Source of the DNA: Defluviitaleaceae bacterium
Lineage (GTDB): Bacteria; Bacillota_I; Bacilli_A; MOL361; Turicibacteraceae
DNA: 52,122 nucleotides
Reading direction: 5' to 3'
NCBI GenBank assembly: GCA_009778135.1
Contig: WRKJ01000104.1
Location: forward strand, 1-52,122
Shown: piece after piece, positions 36,170-43,761 of the stretch
Numbering within the stretch: the first letter of the stretch is position 1
Layout of the letters: the number at the start of each line of letters is the position of its first letter
Notes under the pieces: generated by a model
Seen by the model: the letters and a program-made list of their open reading frames with translations, nothing else
Told to the model about the DNA's origin: nothing
The model's database searches: none
Translations under genes and position numbers: made by a program

Positions 36170-36832
36170 TTATTCGAATGGTACACTTGAATGGTGTAAT
36201 TGAAGTCTAATGTTTCCATCAGTTCCTCTAAACCATGCCATTGATTTGTGAACAGTTGTTTCTCCACCGTCACCATCTGTAATGACAACTGTTCCCATCC
36301 CGATTGCTGTTTCGCCATTAAACACATATGTCCAATCGTCTTGGAATTCAACATTCGTCCATACATTCGTTGCAAATCCAGTTCCATCTTCATCGATGGT
36401 CTGAGGCGCTGACGTCCCAATAAAATAGCTCGCTGCACCGTCCCAATCAAGACGGAAAGGCTCATCAGATGCAATCGTCGGCTTGAACAAAACCGCACCG
36501 TAATCATAGCCGTATAAATCTTCAAGCACTGCAACTGCCACATCAACATAATCTTCATCATTGTTAAACGCCGTACTAATTCTGACTAAGCCCTCTCCCC
36601 AAGCCAATTGAAATGCCTCAATTTCCGCTGCTGTAATCGGATTGATCGCTGTCGCATCTGAATCCACAGGATCGTCTTCATTCTCACCGTTGTCAGTTGC
36701 TGTAATCGGAGCAGCTGTCGCATCTGAATCCGCAGGATCTTCCTCATTCCCACCGTTGTCACATGCAGCTAAAAATAAGATCGGTACGATTAAGCCTAAT
36801 AGCCATAACTTTTTTAAACTTCTTTTGTTCAT
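36170..36832 (-). CDS. Lipoprotein with acidic linker repeat and a SnoaL/NTF2-like-looking domain
   Basis: 220 residues. The signal peptide ends in a lipobox LAAC, so the mature protein should be membrane-anchored outside the cell. A linker follows made of two copies of about 22 residues (DNGGNEEDPADSDATA and DNGENEDDPVDSDATA), then a domain of about 150 residues. Its pattern (helix EAFQLAWGEGLVRI, Asp/Tyr-rich GYDYGAVLFKPT, then WTNVEFQDDWTYVFNGETAIGMG strands) looks like an NTF2/SnoaL fold of unknown function; that reading is tentative. It is a single gene with a good promoter and terminator. Confidence 0.85.
   Translation of the reverse strand: MNKRSLKKLWLLGLIVPILFLAACDNGGNEEDPADSDATAAPITATDNGENEDDPVDSDATAINPITAAEIEAFQLAWGEGLVRISTAFNNDEDYVDVAVAVLEDLYGYDYGAVLFKPTIASDEPFRLDWDGAASYFIGTSAPQTIDEDGTGFATNVWTNVEFQDDWTYVFNGETAIGMGTVVITDGDGGETTVHKSMAWFRGTDGNIRLQLHHSSVPFE
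36651..36782 (-). repeat. 66-bp tandem duplication in the lipoprotein linker
   Basis: The stretch from GTCGCATCTGAATCC (36651) repeats at 36717, a period of 66 bp or 22 codons. The copies differ at scattered positions. It duplicates an acidic flexible linker just after the lipid anchor. Confidence 0.75.
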
Positions 36833-36935
36833 TATTCAAACACCTCATCTATTTAATTTTTTCTTATTAATCATGAACGTCATTACAGATTGTGTCGACA
36901 CTTAACCCCACATATGCTCATCACCAATAAATGAT

Positions 36936-36964
36936 ATTATAGGCAACTTTAAATAAAAAGTCAA
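36936..36964 (-). promoter_or_regulatory. Promoter of the lipoprotein gene
   Basis: TTGACT (36959-36964) and TATAAT (36936-36941), 17 bp apart on the minus strand, about 100 nt before the start codon. The interval 36965-37065 beyond it is A/T-rich with nothing else recognised. Confidence 0.8.
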
Positions 36965-37065
36965 CAAAAAAATGAAATTTTCAAAAATTTTTAGCTAAAA
37001 AAGTGATCGTAAACGCCAATGTCATGAACTCAAGAAAAACGAAGCCCTAAAACTTACCCCTCCCC

Positions 37066-37380
37066 TTAGCTAATGACACCATCAAAAAATCGTGCAACAC
37101 CACGTAGCATTTCTCTCACAACGGTTTGTAAAGCATGTCCCACATTTCTACCTGTCCGTGCAATCAAATTGCCTTGTTGAAGTGTGGCAGGTCCTCTGTC
37201 ATACGTATCATCAAAATGACCACCTGCGATTAAGCCAGCTTCATAAGCTCTAATTTGTTCGTTTAATGTCGTATAAGCTCTGTGATTGTTTGGAGACGGT
37301 TCTTGATTTCTGGCGCCTTCATAAGACATTCCGATCCACAAAAGGAGGACGACCAATAAAAATTTGTACCTTGTCTTCAT
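37066..37380 (-). CDS. YqxA-like small membrane protein downstream of spoIIP
   Basis: About 104 residues with an N-terminal hydrophobic segment (about 5-20) then a polar region with a short hydrophobic C-terminus. The position directly after spoIIP, the size and the start MKTRYKFLLVVLLLWIGMSYEG recall YqxA (DUF3679), which follows spoIIP in Bacillus. Sequence support is weak, and the function of YqxA is unknown. The ATG at 37380 follows AGAGGTGA and overlaps the spoIIP end, indicating coupling. Confidence 0.65.
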   Translation of the reverse strand: MKTRYKFLLVVLLLWIGMSYEGARNQEPSPNNHRAYTTLNEQIRAYEAGLIAGGHFDDTYDRGPATLQQGNLIARTGRNVGHALQTVVREMLRGVARFFDGVIS

Positions 37381-37385
37381 GCCGC

Positions 37386-38474
37386 TCACCTCTCGTCAAT
37401 ATATTGTAAAATATACGTCGCAAGGACATCTGCTAGTACTTCTATCGTATTCATGGCTTCTTCAACTGTTGTTTCAACTGTGCCAATTTCAAGGAGCTGT
37501 AAAGTAGCAGCCACATCTTGGTTATAAACCCCGTTTTGTCCAATACCTGTATGAACACTGACACCTCGTGAAAGACCTGGACGTACTGCTTCTAGCATGT
37601 TGTGTAACTGGCGTGCCATTTGGTAGTTTTCGACATATCCTGCTGGATTGTGACCACCGATGACAAATAAAACCCGACCGTATGTTCGATCCCCAATGGT
37701 AATCGTTGCGAGTTCTCTGGCAATGCCATCTCGATGTAAGTCGAAGAAAAATTGAAGCGTCGGATGTTGGTTAATTCGTTCTTCAATGAAAATGCGAGAA
37801 GCTTGATAAGACTGTGCAAATGTCCAGCCTTGGGGGCGCATAATGTCTCTGACATCTCGATCTTCGACGAGCGAAGGAATACCCTGTTTTTCGAAAATGT
37901 ACGCGATCATGTGATTAAACTCGATCACATTCATTTCACCTACATGATAATCTGCCCATGTTGCACCAATCATTTCTGCTGGATGACTGTTAAAGAGGTA
38001 GACCAGTGGCTCATCTGAATTGATATAAGTCGCCCGAGGGACGCTTCCTTCTTCTTGTTCATGGATCAATTGAGCTTGACGAACGAAGCTTTCAGCAGGT
38101 TGCCACGTTAACATGTAGAGTTCTTCTGATTCATCACGTCGCCTACCAATGCGAGGCAAGGCTTCTATGAACGCCGTTTCTGCTTCAGCATTACCACGAA
38201 AAGCAAAGCCGTCTCGTAGAAAAAAACGCATTTGTGCCCAAGTTGGTTGCCACATGATTTGCCAAAGATGTCGCGGAAAACCCAAAACACTTCTGATCAT
38301 ATTCGGCCCTGTTTCAAGCGAAAAATAGGTCTCATTTTCCATGTTAACTTCTACTAGATCAATGGCTGATGCTTGTTCGTCATCTTGACCAGATCCAATC
38401 CCGCTTCCGATGATGAGCATCGCCATGATCCCCACTCCCACTGCTAAGTAAAGTCGATGATGTGCTTTTTTCAT
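37386..38474 (-). CDS. spoIIP: Stage II sporulation protein P (peptidoglycan amidase/endopeptidase)
   Basis: 362 residues from the ATG at 38474, with a signal anchor (about 8-26) and a SpoIIP domain. Conserved elements are LVYLFNSHPAEM, the zinc-site FFFDLHRDG, RVLFVIGGHNPAGY, LSRGVSVHTGIGQNGVYNQD and the last Glu in LEIGTVETTVEEA. SpoIIP cleaves peptide side chains before SpoIID cuts the glycan in the engulfing septum. A GGGGTG stretch precedes the ATG. The frame continues upstream to 38549 but without the usual N-terminus. It is divergent from sigK. Confidence 0.93.
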   Translation of the reverse strand: MKKAHHRLYLAVGVGIMAMLIIGSGIGSGQDDEQASAIDLVEVNMENETYFSLETGPNMIRSVLGFPRHLWQIMWQPTWAQMRFFLRDGFAFRGNAEAETAFIEALPRIGRRRDESEELYMLTWQPAESFVRQAQLIHEQEEGSVPRATYINSDEPLVYLFNSHPAEMIGATWADYHVGEMNVIEFNHMIAYIFEKQGIPSLVEDRDVRDIMRPQGWTFAQSYQASRIFIEERINQHPTLQFFFDLHRDGIARELATITIGDRTYGRVLFVIGGHNPAGYVENYQMARQLHNMLEAVRPGLSRGVSVHTGIGQNGVYNQDVAATLQLLEIGTVETTVEEAMNTIEVLADVLATYILQYIDER

Positions 38475-38520
38475 ACTAACACCCCACTTAAGCTTATGAA
38501 CCTTGTTGATTCTATTATGT

Positions 38521-38535
38521 CTCGTGCTGCACGAG
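38521..38535. promoter_or_regulatory. 15-bp palindrome in the spoIIP leader
   Basis: CTCGTGC-T-GCACGAG is a perfect palindrome of 7-bp arms. It lies just downstream of the predicted spoIIP -10 (38548-38553) and upstream of its ATG. It could be an operator or a leader hairpin; no regulator is known. Confidence 0.4.
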
Positions 38536-38547
38536 GTTTCGCTTTTC

Positions 38548-38553
38548 ATTATA
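38548..38553 (-). promoter_or_regulatory. Extended -10 ahead of spoIIP
   Basis: On the minus strand TGTTATAAT gives a TGn extended -10. No good -35 is present at 17 bp. The real promoter may be a sporulation-sigma site that I could not place. Confidence 0.35.
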
Positions 38554-38577
38554 ACAAGTCTGAGTCGAAGATGTTGC

Positions 38578-38583
38578 TATAAT
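38578..38583 (+). promoter_or_regulatory. Extended -10 ahead of sigK
   Basis: TGCTATAAT on the plus strand is an extended -10, 77 nt before the sigK start, with no clear -35. In Bacillus sigK is read from a sigma-E/SpoIIID-type promoter, so this site is only a suggestion. Confidence 0.3.
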
Positions 38584-38659
38584 TTGTAACGGTCGTTAAG
38601 TTCTATTTTAAAAGTGATCAACATAGAATGACATAATTCGATTTACAGGAGGCGTTAAC

Positions 38660-39349
38660 ATGTTTATTTTTTCTTTTTTATGTGCAGTGTTGTTTAAGGT
38701 GGTTCCCCTGATGGGCAGTTTATCTGGACAGGCTTTTCCAACGCCTTTATCTTCAGAAGAAGAAGCACATTATTTAACGTTGCATGAACAAGGCGATAAG
38801 TTGGCACGTCAAAAGCTCATCGAGCATAACTTACGACTGGTTGCGCATATTGTCAAAAAATACGAAGACCGTCAAGATGCAAGAGATGATTTAATTTCAA
38901 TTGGTACCATCGGCCTCATTAAAGGCATCGACTCTTTTCAAGCAGGAAAAGGAACGAAATTGGCGACTTATGCAGCCCGATGTATTGAAAATGAAATTTT
39001 GATGATGTTTCGTGCCAATAAAAAAAAGCGCAATGAAGTTTCTTTACAAGATTCCATTGGCTATGACAAAGAAGGAAACGAAGTTTCTTTAATTGACGTT
39101 CTCCCTGATGAAAAAGTCGACATTAGTGAAGATATCATCAAGCAGTTAAACATTGAAAAGATTTGGATTCATTTGGACATTTTAACGAACCGTGAAAGGG
39201 AAATCATTATTCGCCGCTTCGGTCTTTCAACTGAAGCAGAAGAAACACAGCAAGAAATTGCTAAATCATACAATATTTCTCGTAGCTATGTGTCAAGAAT
39301 CGAAAAACGGGCGTTAATGAAATTATATCGTGCGTTTAGAAAAGATTAG
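38660..39349 (+). CDS. sigK: RNA polymerase sigma-K (mother cell sporulation sigma factor)
   Basis: A 229-residue sigma-70-type factor. The hydrophobic N-terminus (FIFSFLCAVLFKVVPLMGSL) is the pro-sequence removed by SpoIVFB, followed by the processing region GQAFPTPLSSEEE. Region 2 has the LIEHNLRLVAHIVKKYED and DLISIGTIGLIKGIDSF core and GTKLATYAARCIENEIL; region 4 ends with ISRSYVSRIEKRALMKLY. The gene is uninterrupted, so there is no skin-like element. AGGAGG stands 7 nt before the ATG at 38660. It is divergent from spoIIP and convergent with nadD. Confidence 0.95.
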   Translation: MFIFSFLCAVLFKVVPLMGSLSGQAFPTPLSSEEEAHYLTLHEQGDKLARQKLIEHNLRLVAHIVKKYEDRQDARDDLISIGTIGLIKGIDSFQAGKGTKLATYAARCIENEILMMFRANKKKRNEVSLQDSIGYDKEGNEVSLIDVLPDEKVDISEDIIKQLNIEKIWIHLDILTNREREIIIRRFGLSTEAEETQQEIAKSYNISRSYVSRIEKRALMKLYRAFRKD

Positions 39350-39360
39350 CGTGGCCTAAG

Positions 39361-39951
39361 TCAAAGGGTTTCTCTTGCTTGGTAAAGTCGATGTTGCTGA
39401 ATATAAGCGTCAATTTCTGGACGCACATGGTCTTTTTTTGTCTGGTCAGCTCTAAAGGTAGACGATGAAATGACCATTTTTTCAAAATCATTGACGATGA
39501 TAAAGCGATCAACTGCAGCTTCAAAATGGTCGGAAATAAACCGAGAAACGTCCACATGACCACGGTTTAAAATCATTATTTTAACTGTTTGAATGAAGCG
39601 TTCATGGTGATGCCAATTCATCAATTGCAAAAGATTATCTGCACCCATCACAAACGCCAAGTCTACGCCAGGATAGTCAAGTTGCAACTGTTCAAGGGTT
39701 TCAATGCTTTTTAAAGCCCGCTTTGCTTCAACTTCGACTTTTGAAAGAGACGCACCCGGCAGTTTCTCAATTAAGATTTCTAACATCTGCATTCGGTGAT
39801 CAGCAGAAATGAGCCCTACTTTCTCATAATGATCACCTACTGGAACAAAAAGCAGTTTTTCAATCCCTGGTAAGTTCAAAACATGCTTGGCAATTTGTTC
39901 ATGTGCAAGCGTTGGGGGGTTAAAAGCACCACCAAAAACAGCAATCATCAT
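39361..39951 (-). CDS. nadD: Nicotinate-nucleotide adenylyltransferase
   Basis: About 196 residues of the NadD nucleotidyltransferase family. The N-terminal GGAFNPPTLAHEQIA carries the (H/T)xxH-type motif, and FVMGADNLLQLMNWHH is typical of NadD. The C-terminal ISSSTFR resembles the ISSTxIR motif. It makes deamido-NAD from nicotinate mononucleotide. The ATG at 39951 follows AAAGG; ATG at 39957 is too close to it. It is 11 bp past the convergent sigK stop, with rnhB upstream. Confidence 0.88.
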   Translation of the reverse strand: MMIAVFGGAFNPPTLAHEQIAKHVLNLPGIEKLLFVPVGDHYEKVGLISADHRMQMLEILIEKLPGASLSKVEVEAKRALKSIETLEQLQLDYPGVDLAFVMGADNLLQLMNWHHHERFIQTVKIMILNRGHVDVSRFISDHFEAAVDRFIIVNDFEKMVISSSTFRADQTKKDHVRPEIDAYIQQHRLYQARETL

Positions 39952-39974
39952 CAACATCCTTTCTTCAACATTCT

Positions 39975-40607
39975 CTAGTTTTCTCCGTTTTTAAAGATCA
40001 TGCTTTTTATCGGTTCAAATGACGTTCGATGCACCCCTTCAATGTAACCATGGCGATTTAAAGCAGATCGGTGCATGTTGGTGCCATAGCCGGCATTTTT
40101 CTCAAATCCGTAAACAGGGTATTGCTTGCTCAACTCAACCATCATTTGATCACGTGCGACTTTTGCAACAATACTAGCGGCCGCAATCGATAAACTTTTC
40201 GCATCTCCTTTGACAATGCCCGTTTGCGGTATGTCAACCTCTAATGTCAAGTAATCGATTAAAAGATGTTCCGGCACCACCTCTAATCCATCAATGGCAC
40301 GTTTCATGGCAAGCTTTGTTGCTTGTAAAATATTAATGTCATCGATTTCACCAACGGTCGCAACACCCATGCTGACTGATGTGGCCACTTCCATAATCTG
40401 CTTGGCATACAGCGCTCTTTTTTTGGCACTTAGCTTTTTGGAATCCGTCACGCCATCCAATGTGACATGTTGAGGTAAAACGACTGCAGCTGCCACCACT
40501 GGACCTGCTAAAGGACCACGTCCGACTTCATCAACGCCAGCAATCACGTTGACCCCTTGATGATATAATGCTTTTTCATAGGTGAGTAAACAAGCGTCAT
40601 GATTCAT
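39975..40607 (-). CDS. rnhB: Ribonuclease HII
   Basis: 210 residues from the ATG at 40607, an RNase H fold of the type-2 family. Active-site acids are in VIAGVDEVGRGPLAGPV (Asp-Glu), then LLIDYLTL and SIAAASIVAKVARD. It removes ribonucleotides from DNA-RNA hybrids. An earlier in-frame ATG at 40646 lies deep inside rbgA and gives an odd N-terminus, so I prefer 40607. It overlaps the 3' end of rbgA by 11 bp. The rbgA-rnhB pair is conserved in Bacillus. Confidence 0.95.
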   Translation of the reverse strand: MNHDACLLTYEKALYHQGVNVIAGVDEVGRGPLAGPVVAAAVVLPQHVTLDGVTDSKKLSAKKRALYAKQIMEVATSVSMGVATVGEIDDINILQATKLAMKRAIDGLEVVPEHLLIDYLTLEVDIPQTGIVKGDAKSLSIAAASIVAKVARDQMMVELSKQYPVYGFEKNAGYGTNMHRSALNRHGYIEGVHRTSFEPIKSMIFKNGEN

Positions 40608-41490
40608 GTTCGATTTCAAGCCTCTCAATGAAGTGTGGCGTTTCAAAAGATAATCGACCCAATTTCACATCGCGAATTTCTTTAATGAGCGTTTCGCAAA
40701 CGCGGTCGTAATCAATGTCGCCACCTGTGACGAGAAATTTTCGATTTTCACCAATGGCTGTTAAAATGCTGGCTGGCTCATCGACGTCTATTTGGTCATC
40801 ACGTAGGTGATAGCGTGCGATCAACACTGTTTGATAATGCGTAAGCAAATAGTTAACCGCATAAAGCGACACGTCATCAAGGGGTAAAATGGTATCTTTA
40901 ATGGCACCCGTTAAAGCAAGAGAAAAACCCACATGACGACTTTCAAATTTCGGCCACAACATCCCTGGCGTATCTAATAATTCCAGTTCAGCCGCCACTT
41001 TGATCCATTGCTGTGCTTTGGTGACACCAGGTCGATTGGCTGCTTGCGCCGCTTTTCGTTTTGCCAACGTGTTAATCAGTGTGGACTTCCCTGCGTTCGG
41101 AATGCCAATGATCATGGCTCTGATCGGTCTTGGGCGTAACCCTTTCGCTTTTTCTTTGGCAAATTTCTCTGCTAACATTTCTTTGGACTTCGCAACAATC
41201 TTTTCTTTGGCACTGTGATGCAATGAATCAATGGCAATGGCTGTTAAACCTTGTTTTTCAAAAGCTTCCAACCATAATTGGGTCACTTTCGGATCTGCTA
41301 AATCTGTTTTATTTAAAATCACAAGGCGATTTTTTTGACCGACCATTTTTTTAATCAATGGATTTTGGGAGGAATAAGGGATTCTTGCATCTAAAATTTC
41401 ATACACAATGTCAACCAATTTGATGCGTTCTTCAATTTGACGACGGGCTTTCACCATATGCCCAGGGAACCATTGGATGTTATGATTCAT
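40597..41490 (-). CDS. rbgA: Ribosome biogenesis GTPase RbgA (YlqF)
   Basis: A 297-residue circularly permuted GTPase. It opens with IQWFPGHMVKARRQI, the family signature, then the G4 motif NKTD, G1 GIPNAGKST and G3 DTPG in permuted order, and a C-terminal RNA-binding helical region. It acts late in 50S subunit maturation. AGAAAGG lies before the ATG at 41490. The gene is upstream of rnhB in one transcript. Confidence 0.96.
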   Translation of the reverse strand: MNHNIQWFPGHMVKARRQIEERIKLVDIVYEILDARIPYSSQNPLIKKMVGQKNRLVILNKTDLADPKVTQLWLEAFEKQGLTAIAIDSLHHSAKEKIVAKSKEMLAEKFAKEKAKGLRPRPIRAMIIGIPNAGKSTLINTLAKRKAAQAANRPGVTKAQQWIKVAAELELLDTPGMLWPKFESRHVGFSLALTGAIKDTILPLDDVSLYAVNYLLTHYQTVLIARYHLRDDQIDVDEPASILTAIGENRKFLVTGGDIDYDRVCETLIKEIRDVKLGRLSFETPHFIERLEIEHES

Positions 41491-41541
41491 GTTAACTTTC
41501 CTTTCTTACCGACAGTCCTTATTTGGCAGTACCACTTAGAA

Positions 41542-41583
41542 AAATAAAGTGTGCAGTAGTGATCTACTTACACACTTTTATTT
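41542..41583 (-). terminator. Probable terminator of the murC-ytxG-ytxH transcript
   Basis: AAATAAAGTGTG.. (41542 on) pairs with ..CACACTTTTATTT (to 41583), with small bulges around a GTAG/CTAC inner stem. On the minus strand it ends in TTTCT. It is between ytxH and rbgA. Confidence 0.6.
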
Positions 41584-41628
41584 GATAGAATGTCTTGATG
41601 TCAACCAATCGTTGTTTAACGATGCAGG

Positions 41629-42009
41629 TTACACTTCTGGCACTGCTGTTGTCGCTTCTTTGGTCGGTTCTGTTGCTTCTTCTGAAGCCGTTTTAGTCTC
41701 TGTAAGTTGTTCTTTAATGTCGCTTAAGCGTTCACTTACTTCATCAAACTTTTTCTGAACTTTTTCTTTCGATTCATTCCAGTCGAATGCTTCAATTTTT
41801 TTCTTCGCTTCATCTAACTTGTCTTTTAACGCTTCTTTTGTTTCATTAAAGCTCACTTCTTTAAAGTCAAAGTCTTTCACTTTCTTTTGCATGTCATTGA
41901 CTTTCTTGATTAATTCATCTTGCAAATCTTTCCCTGTTTTAGGTGTAATCAGCGCCGTCATAACGGCACCTACTGTTATTCCGGCTAAAAATGCACAACA
42001 CTTTTTCAT
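41629..42009 (-). CDS. ytxH: YtxH-domain protein
   Basis: A 126-residue protein with a short N-terminal hydrophobic segment (about 4-22: CAFLAGITVGAVMTALITP) followed by the YtxH-type GKDLQDEL and a long, charged coiled coil. The C-terminal tail is Thr/Glu-rich. The family is of unknown function, often stress related. Place after ytxG and murC matches Bacillus. Confidence 0.82.
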   Translation of the reverse strand: MKKCCAFLAGITVGAVMTALITPKTGKDLQDELIKKVNDMQKKVKDFDFKEVSFNETKEALKDKLDEAKKKIEAFDWNESKEKVQKKFDEVSERLSDIKEQLTETKTASEEATEPTKEATTAVPEV

Positions 42010-42012
42010 CAT

Positions 42013-42324
42013 CTATCCCTCTTTTTGTTTTTTATTTTTTTTCTCTTGCTTACGTGCGCGTTTTTCTTTCACGGCTTTAAATTTTTGAATTAAATCCGTG
42101 GCTTTTTTAAATTCAGCCACTTTATTAATCACAACCATTTTGGTCGTTTGAATGTCGTCAATCATTTCGTTTACATGGTACAATGTTTCATTTAGTTGAC
42201 GTGCTGTTTTTTTCAATTCTTTCATCAACCCAACTAAATAGATCGTCAATGCGCTCAAACAAATGGCACCTACAACACCTAATAATTGTCCCAGTGTAAA
42301 TGAGACTGTCATCGTATTACTCAA
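42013..42324 (-). CDS. ytxG: DUF948 family protein (YtxG-like)
   Basis: A 103-residue protein with one N-terminal membrane helix (about 8-30) and a DUF948-like amphipathic stretch KELKKTARQLNETLYHVNEMIDDI, then a very basic tail (EKKNKKQKEG). The function is unknown; it comes just after murC as in Bacillus (murC-ytxG-ytxH). The TTG at 42324 has AAGGGTG upstream; an ATG at 42312 is an alternative. Confidence 0.82.
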   Translation of the reverse strand: MSNTMTVSFTLGQLLGVVGAICLSALTIYLVGLMKELKKTARQLNETLYHVNEMIDDIQTTKMVVINKVAEFKKATDLIQKFKAVKEKRARKQEKKNKKQKEG

Positions 42325-42363
42325 CCCGGTACACCCTTTCTTTCTTGATTTATTGCTTCATGG

Positions 42364-43656
42364 TTACAGCATGTTCATGTAGGCATATTCATATTTTTCA
42401 ATATCTCCTGCGCCCATAAACACCAAAACCCCTTTTTCATGTTGTTTCAATTGACCCACTTCTGGTAATCGTAACAATTTAAATGCATCATGATCGTCAA
42501 GTATCATCTGAATATCAATGTCACTTGCTTTTTCTCTCGCAGAACCAAAGATTTCCGTTAAATACACATGATCAGCCAATTTTAAAGCGTCGGCAAATTG
42601 TGTGGCAAACGTCGTGGTTCTTGAAAACGTGTGGGGTTGAAAGATGGCGATGAGCGGACGTGTTGGAAATTTTTGTCTCGCTGCTTTTAATGTCACTTCA
42701 ATTTCTGTCGGATGATGCGCATAATCATCAATTAAAATTTGCGCACCCACTTCTCGTTGGCTAAAGCGACGTTTAACACCCATGAACAAAGACAAATCTT
42801 TCCCGACGGCTTTAGGATCCATCCCTTCTAAATAACAAACGGCAATGACCGATAAACTGTTTAAGACCATATGGTCTCCAAAAAAGGGCGTTTTAAACGT
42901 ATGATAATACTGACCTTCGATGATGACATCAAATGTGGTTCCTTCCGTTTCCTTCATGACGTTTTTTGCCTTCACATCATTATGATCCAAGAAACCGTAA
43001 GTTAAACAGTTGGTCACGTTTAATTTTTTTATTTGCGCATCATCACCCCACATGATGACTTTTTTTCGACACTGATCAGCAATGCCTTGAAACGCCGACA
43101 AAACATCATCTACATCTTTAAAATAGTCAGGATGATCGTGTTCAATGTTCGTCACAATTAAATAGTCCGGGTGATACGCCAAAAAATGTCGCCGATATTC
43201 GCATGCTTCAAAAACAAAATACCGACTCGTTTCAACCCCTTTACCCGTTCCATCTCCAATCAAATAAGACGTCGGTTGAGATAAACGCAACACATGTGCC
43301 AACAAACCCGTCGTCGTCGTTTTCCCATGCGTCCCTGAAACAGCAATGGAAACAAATTGACTTGCCAATTCACCCAGAAATTCATGATAACGAACCACGC
43401 GCGCACCAACAGCTTTCGCATAACACACATCTTCATGATCATCTGAAAAAGCATTCCCGACAATCACTTCCATATCGGGCTCAATGCGTTTTGCTCCCCA
43501 TGGATGCAACACAATCCCTTTTGCCTCTAACTCAATTTGAGTAAACAACATCTCTTTAATATCAGAACCTGCTAACGCATGTCCCATATCATGCAACACA
43601 TTGGCCAGCGCACTCATGCCTGCGCCTTTAATCCCCACCAAATAATACTTTTTCAT
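42364..43656 (-). CDS. murC: UDP-N-acetylmuramate-L-alanine ligase
   Basis: A 430-residue Mur ligase that adds L-Ala to UDP-MurNAc in peptidoglycan synthesis. The N-terminal GIKGAGMSALA is the nucleotide-sugar site, the P-loop is SGTHGKTTTT, and the middle and C-terminal domains have NIEHDHPDYF, DDYAHHPTEI and FQPHTFSRT. GGGAGG precedes the ATG. It is 39 bp upstream of ytxG. Confidence 0.95.
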   Translation of the reverse strand: MKKYYLVGIKGAGMSALANVLHDMGHALAGSDIKEMLFTQIELEAKGIVLHPWGAKRIEPDMEVIVGNAFSDDHEDVCYAKAVGARVVRYHEFLGELASQFVSIAVSGTHGKTTTTGLLAHVLRLSQPTSYLIGDGTGKGVETSRYFVFEACEYRRHFLAYHPDYLIVTNIEHDHPDYFKDVDDVLSAFQGIADQCRKKVIMWGDDAQIKKLNVTNCLTYGFLDHNDVKAKNVMKETEGTTFDVIIEGQYYHTFKTPFFGDHMVLNSLSVIAVCYLEGMDPKAVGKDLSLFMGVKRRFSQREVGAQILIDDYAHHPTEIEVTLKAARQKFPTRPLIAIFQPHTFSRTTTFATQFADALKLADHVYLTEIFGSAREKASDIDIQMILDDHDAFKLLRLPEVGQLKQHEKGVLVFMGAGDIEKYEYAYMNML

Positions 43657-43731
43657 AACGGTGTTTTCCCTCCTCCCTCACATTACCTGTGATACACCAG
43701 AACCCGCTGAACAAACCACCATCGTGAGCCA

Positions 43732-43761
43732 ATTATCACATGCATAGACGCCAGATGTTAA
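43732..43761 (-). promoter_or_regulatory. Possible promoter of murC
   Basis: TTAACA (43756-43761) and GATAAT (43732-43737), 18 bp apart on the minus strand, overlapping the end of the SftA-like gene. Confidence 0.4.

Noticed and set aside
36166-36561. Minus-strand open frame inside the lipoprotein gene
   Set aside because: Same strand, other frame; the lipoprotein frame has signal peptide, lipobox and ribosome site, this one has none.
38660-39349. Skin-type prophage in sigK
   Set aside because: sigK reads through without interruption from pro-sequence to region 4.
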